DNA of 64,000 nt from Thiosocius teredinicola. Lineage in GTDB: Bacteria > Pseudomonadota > Gammaproteobacteria > Chromatiales > Chromatiaceae. The DNA is taken from contig NZ_CP019936.1 in NCBI RefSeq assembly GCF_002009425.1, positions 186,001-250,000 on the forward strand. The letters are read 5' to 3'. This document shows positions 50,423-60,252 of the stretch, piece after piece. The stretch's first letter is position 1, and each line of letters starts with the position of its first letter. Below the pieces are notes generated by a model. It did no database searches. It saw only the letters and a program-made list of their open reading frames with translations, and was not told where the DNA came from. Both the position numbers and the translations under genes were made by a program.

Positions 50423-51184
50423 TCAAGCCGAGGGGTCGGTCAATCGGGTTATACGATTGGCCAGCGTGGCAAAGTCGATACCCCAACGCTGCCCGTGCCG
50501 GACAAGGTCGCCCGTGCTGGGCGTCGCGGGCTGCCTGCCGGCGAACGCCAAAACCAGCAGGTTGTCGTGATTCGGATTGCTCAACAGCAGAACGTTGGCA
50601 CCGAATACCTGGCGTACGCGGTACAGCGATTCACTGATCTTCTTCTCGTCGTCCATGATCAGGTTGAGCGTCAGCGTGCCGGTTGCCGTCAGGTGCGAGC
50701 GACAGCCGTTGAGAAAATCGAACTCGGTGGTCCAGTTGGGCGTGGTCTGGTTTTCCTCGAGGTCGACCAGGATGTAGTCATACCGTGCATCCGAGTGCAC
50801 CAGGTGCTCGCGCACATCTTCGATCAACAACCGCCAGCGGCTGGTGGCGGGCGGAAAGTCGAAGTACTCGCGCGCCAGGCGCGCCACCGTGGGCGACAGT
50901 TCGATGGCGTCGCCCGCGACCTCCGGCGCGCGCGCATGAAACCAACGCGCAATCGCCCCGCCGCCGCAACCGGCGAGCATGGCCCGTTGCATCGGTTGGC
51001 CGAACATAAGGTGGGCGAGCATGGATTGGTTGACCGGATTCGGCAGTACCGCCGGGTCGTGGATGTGGATCTCCGACTGCAGAATAATGTCGTCGAACCA
51101 CAGGCTGCGGCGATCGCCTTCTTCCCAGATCTCGAGGTGGGTGTCTGCATTTTCCTCACGGTAGATGCAGCGGGCCGATGTCAT
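50423..51184 (-). CDS. Spermidine-synthase-like class I methyltransferase-fold protein
   Basis: The ATG at 51184 overlaps the mgtE stop (ATGA) and gives 253 aa. A much longer frame to 51670 lies inside mgtE and is rejected. The nucleotide-binding loop AMLAGCGGGAIARWF and YDYILVDLEEN follow the spermidine synthase (SpeE-like) Rossmann fold. The polyamine-specific acidic residues cannot be confirmed, so it may be a SpeE-like protein without aminopropyl transfer. Translational coupling to the Mg transporter is unusual. It converges with ybeL, with only 12 bases between the stop codons. Confidence 0.75.
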   Translation of the reverse strand: MTSARCIYREENADTHLEIWEEGDRRSLWFDDIILQSEIHIHDPAVLPNPVNQSMLAHLMFGQPMQRAMLAGCGGGAIARWFHARAPEVAGDAIELSPTVARLAREYFDFPPATSRWRLLIEDVREHLVHSDARYDYILVDLEENQTTPNWTTEFDFLNGCRSHLTATGTLTLNLIMDDEKKISESLYRVRQVFGANVLLLSNPNHDNLLVLAFAGRQPATPSTGDLVRHGQRWGIDFATLANRITRLTDPSA

Positions 51185-52539
51185 AACAGAAACAGCGACG
51201 CCAGCCCGAGGAATGACAGGAAGCCGACGACGTCGGTCACCGTGGTCAGCAACACCGAGCCGGCCAGCGCCGGATCGATCCCCACTTTCTCCAGCAGGAG
51301 GGGTAACAGTGAGCCGGTAACGGCCGCGAACAGTAGGTTGATCGTGATCGCGACGCCGATCAGAACGGCGATTTCGCTGTTCTGAAACCAAACCCCTGCA
51401 ATCACCGCGACCACCACCGCCCAGATCAGGCTGTTGAGCGTACCTACGGCCAGTTCTTTGAGTAGCAGGGCGCGCGCATTGCTTCTGCTGAGCTGGCCGA
51501 GCGCGATACCGCGGATCGCGAGCGTCAATGTCTGACTGCCGGCGATGCCGCCCATGCTGGCGACGATCGGCATCAACACGGCCAAGGCAACGATCTTGGA
51601 CAAGGTCTCTTCGAACTGGCCGATCACCCATGAGGCGAGAAACGCGGTCGCCAGGTTGATGCCGAGCCACACGGCACGCCGCCGGGTGCTGGCCAGCACC
51701 GGCGCGAACATGTCTTCCTCTTCGGACAGACCGGCGCGCCCCATGAACTGGTGCTCGCCTTCTTCACGGATAACGTCGATGACGTCGTCGACGGTGATAC
51801 GGCCCAGCAACCGGCCGTCTTCATTGATGACCGGCGCTGACAGAATGTCGTGTGCCTCGAAGCGGCGGGCCACTTCGGAACTCGACATGTCCGCGCGCAG
51901 CGCCTGCATGTCGAGACTCATCGCCTCGGCGACGGTGTCCTCCGGGTCGCGTGAGACCAGTTGGGACAATTGCAGCACGCCGAGATATTCATCATCGCGA
52001 TTGACGACGAACAGTTTGTCGGTGTCGCGTGGTACGCCGTCGCCGAGGCGACGCAGGTAGCGTAAAACCACGTCCAACGTAACCTCGGGCCTGACGGTCA
52101 CCGTATCGGTATTCATCAGGCCGCCGGCCGTGTCTTCGGAAAAAGACAACACGGCTTCGAGGCGATGGCGGCGCTGGTCGTCGAGCGCGTTCATGACCTC
52201 AGCGGTGATCGCCGACGGCATCTGCTGGACGAGGTCGGCCAGGTCGTCGAGGTCGAGGTTGGCCGTCGCTGCCAGCAGCTCTTCGGGATCCATGTGGCGG
52301 ATCAGCGAAGCGCGCACCTCGTCGGTAACCAATAGCAGGATCTGGCCGTCGTGTTCTTCGTCGACCAGGTTCCAGATGATCTCGCGTTCCGCCGGCGGCA
52401 GGGCTTCGAGCAGGTGAGCGATCTCTGCCGGCGCGAGACTGCGCAGCAGACGGGCGGCCTCGCGTACGGCACCGGATGCGAGGATATCCTGCAACCTCAG
52501 CAGGCGGGAATCTTCGCTGGTTTCCGCTTGGGCGCTCAT
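51181..52539 (-). CDS. mgtE: Magnesium transporter MgtE
   Basis: The 452-aa protein has the full MgtE order: an N-terminal superhelical domain (LLRSLAPAEIAHLLEALPPAEREIIW, EELLAATANLDLDDLADLVQQMP), two CBS domains (about 140-260, with VINEDGRLLGRITVDDVIDVI), and five membrane helices from about residue 290. The pore segment MPIVASMGGIAGSQTLTLAIRGIALGQL is conserved. It is an inner-membrane Mg2+ channel gated by cytosolic Mg2+. The 130-bp spacer to the ptsI stop has no gene. Confidence 0.96.
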   Translation of the reverse strand: MSAQAETSEDSRLLRLQDILASGAVREAARLLRSLAPAEIAHLLEALPPAEREIIWNLVDEEHDGQILLLVTDEVRASLIRHMDPEELLAATANLDLDDLADLVQQMPSAITAEVMNALDDQRRHRLEAVLSFSEDTAGGLMNTDTVTVRPEVTLDVVLRYLRRLGDGVPRDTDKLFVVNRDDEYLGVLQLSQLVSRDPEDTVAEAMSLDMQALRADMSSSEVARRFEAHDILSAPVINEDGRLLGRITVDDVIDVIREEGEHQFMGRAGLSEEEDMFAPVLASTRRRAVWLGINLATAFLASWVIGQFEETLSKIVALAVLMPIVASMGGIAGSQTLTLAIRGIALGQLSRSNARALLLKELAVGTLNSLIWAVVVAVIAGVWFQNSEIAVLIGVAITINLLFAAVTGSLLPLLLEKVGIDPALAGSVLLTTVTDVVGFLSFLGLASLFLL

Positions 52540-52671
52540 CGGGTAACTACTGCGTCGTGTTCGTGAGTTGCCGCTGAGTGTAGCAGCAGGGCGTGTCGGA
52601 TGGGGCGTGGTTGAACGTTACCGCACTATCCGTAGGGCAACCCGGTTGTGGAAGAGACGCGGTACGCGCGA

Positions 52672-54402
52672 TCAGCCGTTCAGCAATTGGGTCAATACGT
52701 CGATGCCGTCGACTTGATCGAGGTTGTCGAACAGCCGGCAAACGCGCTCGGTGAGATCGCCGGCGTTGAGGTTCTGCACGCGGTCACGCGCATCCAGCAA
52801 GGCGGCCGGCTGCATGCTGAATTCACGCAGCCCCATGCCGACCAGCAGCGGGATATAACGCGCATCGCTGGCCATCTCACCGCACATGCTGACCGGCACG
52901 CCGGCTTTCTGGCCGGCGGTGATTACGGCGGCGATCAGGCGCAGCACGGCGGGATGCGCCGGATCGTAGAGGTAGTTGAGTTCGTCATCGACGCGGTCGA
53001 TCGCCAGCGTGTATTGGATCAGGTCGTTGGTGCCGATCGACAGAAAATCGAGGCGTTCGGCAAAGGCGCGCGCGTGCAGTGCCGCCGCGGGGACTTCGAT
53101 CATGCCGCCGATGGGGATATCGCGATCGTAGGCGACGCCTTCGGTATCGAGGTGATGCATCGCCTGGGCGATCAGCCGCTCGGCCTGCTCGATCTCCCAG
53201 ATGCTTGTGAGCATGGGCAGCAGGATGCGCACCGGGCCGAACGCGGAAGCCCGCAGAATTGCGCGAATCTGCGGGTAGAACAGCTCGGGCTCTTTCAGGC
53301 ACAAGCGGATGGCACGCAATCCGAGCGCCGGGTTCGACGACACGGGTGTCAGCGGCGGGCCGCCCGGCTGCTTGTCCGCACCCAGGTCGAGTGTGCGAAT
53401 GGTGACCGGTTTGCCTTGCAAGCCGTCGACCACCGCGCGATAGGCCTCGAAGTGCTCTTCCTCGCTCGGCGGCGTCTGCCGGTTCATGTACAAGAACTCG
53501 GTGCGATACAGGCCGACACCCTGCGCGCCGTTGCTCTGTGCGGCGCCTACATCGTCGGCCAGTTCGATGTTCGCGAAAAGCTGCAATACAACGCCGTCAT
53601 CGGTCACCGTCGCCTCGGTGCTGCGTCGACGCAACTCATCGATACGCGACAGATCGGCGAGACGTCGGTTTTCGAAATGCGCGAGCATATCGGCGTCGCA
53701 CTCGGCCAGCACGATGCCGCTGTGCGCATCGAGCACCAGGCGTTCGCCATGCTGCAGACAGCTGGTGGCACCACGGGTGCCGACCACCGCCGGGATGCCG
53801 AGGCTGCGTGCCAGGATCGCGGTGTGCGAGGTCGGCCCGCCATAGTCGGTCACGAATCCGGCGATCCCCTGATTCTTCATCAGGATGACATCCGCCGGCG
53901 CCAGGTCTTCGGCGAGTACGATCTGATCTTTGAGGTCGTCGAACTGTTCGCCATGGTGTTCGAGCAGAATCGCCATGATCCGATTCACGACATGATCGAG
54001 ATCGTCGCAGCGTGTGCGCAGATAGGTGTCCTCCATCTTCTCGAACACCCGCACCAGCGCATCACGATGTTGCTGCAATGCCCATTCTGCACTCAGGCCT
54101 TCATTGCGGATCAGCTGGATAGGCTGCGATGACAGCGCCTTGTCTTCGAGCATCAGCAGGTGGGTATCGATGAACTCGGCGATCTCCGACGGCGTCTCGC
54201 GCGGGATCTGCGCCTTGACGTCGCGCAGTTGCTGGCCGGCGACCTCGATAGCCTGTTCGAAGCGTCTTACCTCGGTGTCGACCCGCTCGGTCGCAACCCA
54301 GCTGGGCGTAATGCAGACAGGGCCGCGGCATAGCAGAAAGGCGTCGCCGACGGCGATGTTGGCGACCGCGCCGACCCCGATGCCGGCACAGGCAATCGTC
54401 AT
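52672..54402 (-). CDS. ptsI: Phosphoenolpyruvate-protein phosphotransferase (PTS enzyme I)
   Basis: Enzyme I takes phosphate from PEP and passes it to HPr. The 576-aa protein has the phospho-His in GGPTSHTAILARSLGIPAVVG (H193), the PEP-binding LYRTEFLYM and DLGADKQPGG, and the catalytic SMCGEMASD. No GAF domain is present, so it is EI and not EI-Ntr. The start overlaps the HPr stop as ATGA. No sugar-specific IIB/IIC subunit is nearby, which points to a regulatory PTS. Confidence 0.96.
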   Translation of the reverse strand: MTIACAGIGVGAVANIAVGDAFLLCRGPVCITPSWVATERVDTEVRRFEQAIEVAGQQLRDVKAQIPRETPSEIAEFIDTHLLMLEDKALSSQPIQLIRNEGLSAEWALQQHRDALVRVFEKMEDTYLRTRCDDLDHVVNRIMAILLEHHGEQFDDLKDQIVLAEDLAPADVILMKNQGIAGFVTDYGGPTSHTAILARSLGIPAVVGTRGATSCLQHGERLVLDAHSGIVLAECDADMLAHFENRRLADLSRIDELRRRSTEATVTDDGVVLQLFANIELADDVGAAQSNGAQGVGLYRTEFLYMNRQTPPSEEEHFEAYRAVVDGLQGKPVTIRTLDLGADKQPGGPPLTPVSSNPALGLRAIRLCLKEPELFYPQIRAILRASAFGPVRILLPMLTSIWEIEQAERLIAQAMHHLDTEGVAYDRDIPIGGMIEVPAAALHARAFAERLDFLSIGTNDLIQYTLAIDRVDDELNYLYDPAHPAVLRLIAAVITAGQKAGVPVSMCGEMASDARYIPLLVGMGLREFSMQPAALLDARDRVQNLNAGDLTERVCRLFDNLDQVDGIDVLTQLLNG

Positions 54403-54668
54403 TCGGCCTCACCGAATTTGTTGTCTATCAGCTCGACCAAGGCCTGCATGGCTTCGTTTTCCCCCTCGCCGTTGACGTTGATCTGCAGCACCGTACCGCA
54501 ACTTGCTGCCAGCATCATGACGCCCATGATGCTTTTGCCGTTCACTCGTTGGCCGTTCTTCTCGATCATGACCTCGGCGCCGAAACCGTTGGCGATGTTC
54601 ACCAACTTGGCTGCCGCACGAGCGTGAAGGCCGAGTTTGTTGATGATGGTGATTTCGCGCGAAAGCAT
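54399..54668 (-). CDS. ptsH: Phosphocarrier protein HPr
   Basis: The ATG at 54668 gives 89 aa. His15 (KLGLHARAA), the EI phosphorylation site, and Ser46 (NGKSIMGV), the HPr kinase site, are both at their standard positions. A start one codon earlier (TTG) is less likely. It is coupled to the EIIA gene by TGATG and to ptsI by ATGA. Together with hprK a few genes upstream this allows dual phosphorylation control. Confidence 0.96.
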   Translation of the reverse strand: MLSREITIINKLGLHARAAAKLVNIANGFGAEVMIEKNGQRVNGKSIMGVMMLAASCGTVLQINVNGEGENEAMQALVELIDNKFGEAE

Positions 54669-55090
54669 CAAAGCGATTCCTGTGACTTGTTATGCGTTTT
54701 TACCGGGCAGCTCATGATGCCGCGCGTTCCGCCCTCTGCCGCCTTGCTGGTCAGCGTGTCCAGATTGTCCATCGGATAGTTGAAAACCCGCACCAGCATC
54801 GGCAGGTTGAGGCCGGACAGCACGGCCGCGTCCGACTGGTCGCAAGCGATCCGCTGGGCAATGTTGTGCGGCGTCGCGCCGTAAATATCGGTCAGCACCA
54901 GCACCCCGGAGCCATGATTGAGCACCTTCAGCATCGCCTTGGCGCGTTCGCACATCGGTTCGAGCGCGGCGTCCGGCGGCACCTCGAGGCATTTGATCGG
55001 TACGGTCGTGCGGCCGATGATGCGCGTCGCGATGTGCAGGATCGCGGTGCCGACCCCGGGGTGCGTAATCAGCATGACCCCGACGCTCAT
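54668..55090 (-). CDS. PTS EIIA component of the mannose family
   Basis: The ATG at 55090 overlaps the rapZ stop (ATGA) and gives 140 aa beginning MSVGVMLITHPGVGTAILHIA. H10 in LITHPGVG is the expected phosphorylation site. TDIYGATPHNIAQ is also typical of the EIIA-Man fold. Without a partner IIB/IIC/IID in the window it is probably a regulatory phosphate acceptor from HPr. Its targets are unknown. A longer frame to 55360 is inside rapZ. Confidence 0.9.
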   Translation of the reverse strand: MSVGVMLITHPGVGTAILHIATRIIGRTTVPIKCLEVPPDAALEPMCERAKAMLKVLNHGSGVLVLTDIYGATPHNIAQRIACDQSDAAVLSGLNLPMLVRVFNYPMDNLDTLTSKAAEGGTRGIMSCPVKTHNKSQESL

Positions 55091-55974
55091 GGCAGTTCCC
55101 GATGGCTTGTAACGACCTGGCGACCCTGAGAAGTGAGGAACTTGGCGATGTTCTCGATCAGGAAGACAGAGCGATGCTGTCCACCGGTGCAGCCGACCGC
55201 AACGGTCAGATAGCTGCGGCCTTCGCGTTCGAAACAGGGAATCCAGTGGGTCAGGAAGTCGCAGATGTGGCTGAGCATGCTCTTGACCTGCAGGTCGTCG
55301 CCGAGAAACGCAGCGACTTCGGCATCTTTGCCGGTGAGTGGCCGCAGGTCCGGATGCCAATGCGGGTTGGGCAGGCAGCGCGCGTCGAACACGAAATCGG
55401 CATTGCGCGGCACACCGTGTTTGAAGCCGAACGACTGCAGCATGATCGACATCTCGCCGCTTTCGCGTTCGGCAACGCGCGCACGAATCAATTCGCGCAG
55501 CTCGTGTAGCGTGGTGCGCGAGGTGTCGATCTTCAGGCGTGCCAGATCGAGCAACGGTTCGAGCAGCTCGCGTTCGAGCTTGATCGCCTGCTCGAGGGTG
55601 GTACCGTCGTCGGTCAACGGGTGTCGCCGGCGGGTTTCACTGAAGCGCTGAATCAGGATCGCATCTTCGGCATCGAGGAATACCACCTCGCAGTCGACGC
55701 CGTGATCGCGCAGGCGCTTGATCATGCCGGGCAGGCGGTCGAGCTCGGTGCCTGGATTGCGCGCGTCGATGCCGATGGCAAACGGGCTGCGCGCCTTGGT
55801 CGGGTTGACGGTGATGTCGCGCACCAAGGCGTCGAACAGGCTGACCGGCAGGTTGTCGATGCAGTAGTAACCGACGTCTTCCAGAACGTGCAAGGCGATA
55901 CTCTTGCCGGAGCCGGAAAGGCCGGTTACCAGAATGACGCTGGGCGTATCGTTTTGCGCAGGATCGGTCGACAT
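55087..55974 (-). CDS. rapZ: RNase adapter protein RapZ
   Basis: RapZ is a nucleotide-binding adapter that in E. coli delivers the small RNA GlmZ to RNase E and senses glucosamine 6-phosphate. The 295-aa protein has Walker A GLSGSGKS (18-25), the family VGYYCIDNLP block, and the C-terminal AVGCTGGQHRSVFL block. It sits in the rpoN-hpf-ptsN neighbourhood, as in E. coli, here after hprK. GlmZ and GlmY were not searched for outside this window. Confidence 0.95.
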   Translation of the reverse strand: MSTDPAQNDTPSVILVTGLSGSGKSIALHVLEDVGYYCIDNLPVSLFDALVRDITVNPTKARSPFAIGIDARNPGTELDRLPGMIKRLRDHGVDCEVVFLDAEDAILIQRFSETRRRHPLTDDGTTLEQAIKLERELLEPLLDLARLKIDTSRTTLHELRELIRARVAERESGEMSIMLQSFGFKHGVPRNADFVFDARCLPNPHWHPDLRPLTGKDAEVAAFLGDDLQVKSMLSHICDFLTHWIPCFEREGRSYLTVAVGCTGGQHRSVFLIENIAKFLTSQGRQVVTSHRELP

Positions 55975-56069
55975 GGGCTGATTATATGTGCAGCGGTCGA
56001 GACAAACAGCGGCGCGTTGGTTTTCCCGCGCTTATTTCCCGGTTTGACCCGGTGACGCGCCGCGGCCGC

Positions 56070-57014
56070 TCACGATTGGTCGAGGATCGCCTGCTGCTGG
56101 CGTTCGATCAGCACCTCGGTGGCATCGTAGCCCTTCAAGCGCAGCAGGTGGTTGCGCACTGCCGATTCAACCAGCACGGCGAGGTTGCGGCCGGGGGCCA
56201 CCGGCACGGTGACCTGGGGAATCTGCACGCCGAGTACATCGCGGATCGCATGCGCCCCCGATAAACGGTCCATGCCGGAGATCTGGTCCGCCGACATGCG
56301 CTTGAGGTGCACGATCAGGCGCAGATACTTGGTGCGCTTGATTGAGCTGTCGCCGAACATCTGGCGAATATTCAGGATGCCCAGGCCGCGTACCTCGAGA
56401 AACTCGCGCAGGATCGGCGGGCAGGTGCCGCTGACGATGTCCGGCGCGATCCGGGTGAACTCGGGTGCGTCGTCGGCCACCAGGCGGCTGCCGCGGGTGA
56501 TCAGGTCGAGCGCCAGTTCGCTCTTGCCGACTGCGGGGTCGCCGGTCAGCAGCACGCCCATGCCGAGTACCTCGAGAAACACGCCATGCAGCGTGGTCTT
56601 CTCCGACAGGAACAGCGAAGCGTAATACTGCAGGTTGTCCAGGACCTGGCTGTCGCCGAGCGGCGAGCGCATCAGTGCCACACCCGCCTCGTCGGCCATG
56701 GCCGCCAGTTCCGGAAGACCTTCCACGCGGTCGACCAGCATGACCAGGGCCGGTCGCTCGGCGAACAACTGTTGCAGTGCCTGCTGCCGGTTCGGCGAAT
56801 ACAGGCTGTTGAGATAGCGTTCTTCAGCCGGTCCGATGACCTGGACGCGGTTGGGGTGGATGTAGTTCAGCGGGCCGGCGATGATGCCGGTGCCGGCGTC
56901 GCTGCTCGACGACAGAATGGTGCTGTCGGCGCCGGAGTGGCCGGCCAGCCATTCGAGTTGCAATCGTTCCTGGAGTGCTTCGTAAAGGTCGCGGACGCGA
57001 ATGCTATGCGGCAT
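56070..57014 (-). CDS. hprK: HPr kinase/phosphorylase
   Basis: HPrK phosphorylates Ser46 of HPr using ATP or PPi and reverses the reaction with phosphate, making PPi. The 314-aa enzyme has the family LHGV block (H143), Walker A GDPAVGKS (158-165), ALDLITRGSRLVADD and the capping block LEVRGLGILNIRQMFG. It overlaps ptsN by 11 bp. The combination with EI, HPr and EIIA on the same strand suggests one regulatory unit. The 95-bp spacer to rapZ has no gene. Confidence 0.96.
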   Translation of the reverse strand: MPHSIRVRDLYEALQERLQLEWLAGHSGADSTILSSSSDAGTGIIAGPLNYIHPNRVQVIGPAEERYLNSLYSPNRQQALQQLFAERPALVMLVDRVEGLPELAAMADEAGVALMRSPLGDSQVLDNLQYYASLFLSEKTTLHGVFLEVLGMGVLLTGDPAVGKSELALDLITRGSRLVADDAPEFTRIAPDIVSGTCPPILREFLEVRGLGILNIRQMFGDSSIKRTKYLRLIVHLKRMSADQISGMDRLSGAHAIRDVLGVQIPQVTVPVAPGRNLAVLVESAVRNHLLRLKGYDATEVLIERQQQAILDQS

Positions 57015-57468
57015 GGGAGCTGGAGTGGCCGGTCAGGATAGCGATCGCTTCCTTCGCCTCTGCCTCGCGCAGTCTCGCGCGTAGCTCTTCTTCGTTGAAC
57101 ATCGCCGCCAGGCGGGCGAGCAGCTGAAGGTGTTCTTCGTTGGCGTCTTCCGGTACCAGCAGGGCGAACACCAGGTCGACCGGCTGGCCGTCCAGCGCAT
57201 CGAATTCGATAGGGGTTTCCAGGCGCAGGAATGCGCCGCGCGTGTCGCTGATGCCGGGCATGCGGGCGTGCGGCAAGGCCACACCTCCCGCAAGCCCGGT
57301 GCTGCCCAGGCGCTCACGTTCGAGCAGGCGTTCGAAAATCTGCTCCGCCGTCGGCTCGTCGGTATCCCGTGCGAGCAGGCGTGCCGCCTGCTCGAGGATG
57401 CGTTTTTTGCTCGATGCCGGGTCAGCGATGCTGACGCTGCCCGACGTGAGGATGCCTTTAGGTAGCAT
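57004..57468 (-). CDS. ptsN: PTS IIA-like nitrogen-regulatory protein PtsN
   Basis: The 154-aa protein has the phospho-His in GGVALPHARMPG (H67) and the EIIA-Ntr pattern of helices afterwards. In E. coli PtsN controls potassium transport (TrkA, KdpD) and phosphate starvation responses. TrkA is also encoded in this window, though far away. Start chosen at 57468. It lies between hpf and hprK. Confidence 0.94.
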   Translation of the reverse strand: MLPKGILTSGSVSIADPASSKKRILEQAARLLARDTDEPTAEQIFERLLERERLGSTGLAGGVALPHARMPGISDTRGAFLRLETPIEFDALDGQPVDLVFALLVPEDANEEHLQLLARLAAMFNEEELRARLREAEAKEAIAILTGHSSSHAA

Positions 57469-57485
57469 GGTGAGACCGGATCAGT

Positions 57486-57815
57486 TCATCCCGCCGCTTC
57501 GACGGACGCATCTTTGTGTCCGTTGCCACGGTGGCTCTTGATCTTTTCTTTGTGGCGGATGACCTGACGATCCAGTTTGTCGACAAGCGAGTCGATGGCA
57601 GCGTACATGTCTTCGTGAGTGGAATCCGCAAAGACGTCGGCACCGGCGATATGCACGGTGGCTTCGGCCTTCTTGGTGAGTTTTTCAACACTCAGGATGA
57701 CGTGTACGTTGGTGACGTGGTCGAAGTGACGCTCGAGTCGGGCGATCTTCTCGTCAACGTAGGCACGCATCGAGTCGGTGATGTCGACATGGTGACCGGT
57801 CAGGTTGACTTGCAT
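57486..57815 (-). CDS. hpf: Ribosome hibernation promoting factor (short form)
   Basis: Hpf binds the 30S decoding region and promotes 100S dimer formation in stationary phase. The 109-aa length is that of short HPF. MQVNLTGHHVDITDSMRAYVDEKIARLERHFDHV and SVEKLTKKAEATVHIAG match the family. AAGGAGA precedes the ATG. It follows rpoN by 31 bp, the order conserved in E. coli. Confidence 0.96.
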   Translation of the reverse strand: MQVNLTGHHVDITDSMRAYVDEKIARLERHFDHVTNVHVILSVEKLTKKAEATVHIAGADVFADSTHEDMYAAIDSLVDKLDRQVIRHKEKIKSHRGNGHKDASVEAAG

Positions 57816-57846
57816 CGATTTTCTCCTTGCATTTCAGCGCTTTCGA

Positions 57847-59349
57847 TCAAGCTAAGCGCTTGCGTTCGTTCGACGGCGGGATCGCCATCGATTCACGATA
57901 CTTGGCAACAGTGCGGCGGGCGACGTTGATCCCCTGATCAGCGAGGATGGCCGCGATCTTGTTGTCGGAAAGGGGTTTGTTGGGTTTCTCCGCACCGATC
58001 AGCTTTTTGATCAGCGCGCGAATGGCCGTGGCCGAGGCCTCGCCACCGCTGGCGGTGCTCACGTGGCTGGAGAAGAAGTATTTGAACTCGAAGGTGCCCC
58101 GTGGGGTGTGCATGTATTTCTGGGTGGTTACCCGTGAAATGGTTGATTCATGCATCTCCAACGCCTCGGCGATATCCCGCAACACGAGCGGTTTCATGGC
58201 CTCTTCTCCATATTCGAAGAAATTGCGTTGAAAGTCGACTATCCGTGTCGCAACTCGCAGCAGCGTATCGTTGCGGCTCTGCAGGCTCTTGATGAACCAG
58301 CGGGCCTCCTGCAGGTGGTTTTTCAGCGTGACGTTGTCGGCGCTGTTGTCCGCCCGCCTGATCATGTTCGCATACTCGGCGTTGACGCGTAACCGGGGGG
58401 CTGCATCCGGGTTGAGTTCGACCCGCCACTGGTTGTTACGTTTGTACACGAACACATCGGGCTCGACGTAGGTCGGCGGCTGGCTGGCAACGCTGGTACC
58501 CGGGCGCGGGTTGAGCGAGCGGATCAGGTGGATGACCGACATCAGGTCGTCGCTCTCCAGCTTGAGCTTGCGCTTCATCTGCGCCTCGTCCTGCGCCGCG
58601 AGCAGGTCGAAGTGCTCGCCGATCAGGAACAGCGCGCGCTCGCGCCACTCGAAGTCTTCGGGCAGCTGGCGCAGTTGAATGAACAGGCATTCACGCAGGT
58701 CGCGTGCCGCAATGCCAGGCGGATCAAAGGCCTGCACGCGGTGCAGCACGGCCTCGACCTCTTCGGTCTCGATATCCGGATCATCCATGCTGGTGACGAT
58801 GTCTTCGATCGGCGTGGTCAGGTAGCCGTCTTCGGAGATGCCGTCGATGATCGCCTCGGCAATCGCCAGGTCGGTCGGGCTGAACGGCGTCAGCTGCATC
58901 TGCCAGATCAGGTGGTCCTGCAGAGATTCGCCGCTGCTTTGTTGATTCAGGAAGTCCTGGCTTTCGTCGCTGCTGGCGGCGCTGCCGGGAGAGGCGGGTG
59001 TGACGCTGTCGTAGATGTCATCCCACACGGTATCGACCGGCAGTTCATCCGGCATGGCCTCGGATTCGATCTTGACCTCGCTTTCGTTGTTCGGGTCGTT
59101 GCGCGAATCGTCGTTGTTGTTCTGGGTGCTTGCATTCTCACCGTCGTTCTCGCTCTTTTTGCGCTCGCTGTCGGCTTCGTCGCGACGCGTACCTTCCTCT
59201 TCGGTTTCGAGCATCAGGTTGGAGTCGAGGGCTTCCTGGATCTCCTGTTTGAGATCGAGCGTCGACAGCTGCAGCAGCTTGATTGCCTGCTGCAGTTGCG
59301 GCGTCATCGTCAGGTGTTGACCCAGTCGAAGCTGGATGGTGGGCTTCAT
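57847..59349 (-). CDS. rpoN: RNA polymerase sigma-54 factor
   Basis: The ATG at 59349 ([29 protein letters not shown]) is the standard start and gives 500 aa; the longer frame to 59394 lacks support. Region I (Gln-rich N-terminus), an acidic region II (about 55-130) and the core-binding domain are present. The RpoN box is conserved near the C-terminus in the segment ending [23 protein letters not shown]. It directs transcription of nitrogen, flagellar and other genes with enhancer-binding activators. It follows lptB after a 151-bp spacer with no gene. Confidence 0.97.
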   Translation of the reverse strand: MKPTIQLRLGQHLTMTPQLQQAIKLLQLSTLDLKQEIQEALDSNLMLETEEEGTRRDEADSERKKSENDGENASTQNNNDDSRNDPNNESEVKIESEAMPDELPVDTVWDDIYDSVTPASPGSAASSDESQDFLNQQSSGESLQDHLIWQMQLTPFSPTDLAIAEAIIDGISEDGYLTTPIEDIVTSMDDPDIETEEVEAVLHRVQAFDPPGIAARDLRECLFIQLRQLPEDFEWRERALFLIGEHFDLLAAQDEAQMKRKLKLESDDLMSVIHLIRSLNPRPGTSVASQPPTYVEPDVFVYKRNNQWRVELNPDAAPRLRVNAEYANMIRRADNSADNVTLKNHLQEARWFIKSLQSRNDTLLRVATRIVDFQRNFFEYGEEAMKPLVLRDIAEALEMHESTISRVTTQKYMHTPRGTFEFKYFFSSHVSTASGGEASATAIRALIKKLIGAEKPNKPLSDNKIAAILADQGINVARRTVAKYRESMAIPPSNERKRLA

Positions 59350-59500
59350 TCGGCTACTATCTGGTATGAAATTTGATCGGACTCCCAATGCCATTCTAGC
59401 GCAACTGCGCGCGAGTCGAACCCGCTGTGCAGACCGGCGTTCCCGACTTTGGCGAGGCGCAGTATTTGGCGATGTTGCTGCGCAGCAATCATACGCCTAA

Positions 59501-60226
59501 TCACAGCCGGAAGTTCTCGCCGAGATAGACTGCGCGGACTTGCGGGTTCTCGAGAATCTCCTTCGGCGCACCGAGTGCGAGCACGCTGCCTTCACTGATG
59601 ATGTAGGCGCGCTGACAGATCCCAAGGGTCTCGCGGACATTGTGATCGGTGATCAGTACACCGATCCCGCGTTCGGCCAGTTGACCGACAATGCGCTGGA
59701 TATCCATGACTGATATGGGGTCAATGCCGGCGAATGGCTCGTCGAGCAGGATGAAGCGCGGCTGTACCGCCAGAGCCCGGGCGATCTCCAGGCGCCGGCG
59801 TTCACCGCCCGACAGGCTGATCGCCATGTTGTCGCGCAGGTGACTGATACCGAACTCGCGCAGCAGGTCGTCGCACATCTGCTCGCGCTGGCCGCGATCG
59901 AGGTCGTCGCGCGTCTCGAGGATCGCGATGATGTTCTGCGCCACCGTGAGTCGGCGGAAGATCGACGGTTCCTGCGCCAGGTAACCCAGGCCGAGACGGG
60001 CACGCGCATGCATCGGTTTGTCGGTGAGGTCGTGCTCGCCGAGCGTAACCCGCCCCTGGTCGGCGGGAATCAGCCCGGCCATCATGTAGAAGGTTGTCGT
60101 CTTGCCCGCTCCGTTGGGGCCGAGCAGACCCACAACCTCGCCTTCGTTAAGGTACAGCGACACGCCGTTGACGACCGAGCGCCCACGGTAGCGTTTCACC
60201 AGATCTTCGGCGGCGAGTCGGGTCAT
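59501..60226 (-). CDS. lptB: LPS export ABC transporter ATP-binding protein LptB
   Basis: LptB powers extraction of LPS from the inner membrane with LptF/LptG/LptC. The 241-aa protein has Walker [10 protein letters not shown] (36-44), the Q-loop AQEPSIF, signature [15 protein letters not shown] and Walker [14 protein letters not shown]. The length matches E. coli LptB (241 aa). It lies between lptA and rpoN. Confidence 0.97.
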   Translation of the reverse strand: MTRLAAEDLVKRYRGRSVVNGVSLYLNEGEVVGLLGPNGAGKTTTFYMMAGLIPADQGRVTLGEHDLTDKPMHARARLGLGYLAQEPSIFRRLTVAQNIIAILETRDDLDRGQREQMCDDLLREFGISHLRDNMAISLSGGERRRLEIARALAVQPRFILLDEPFAGIDPISVMDIQRIVGQLAERGIGVLITDHNVRETLGICQRAYIISEGSVLALGAPKEILENPQVRAVYLGENFRL

Positions 60227-60252
60227 GGCGTTGTATGGATCGCGTGTACTGC

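Noticed and set aside
51185-51670. N-terminal extension of the SpeE-like frame
   Set aside because: The added residues are Arg-rich nonsense in another frame of mgtE.
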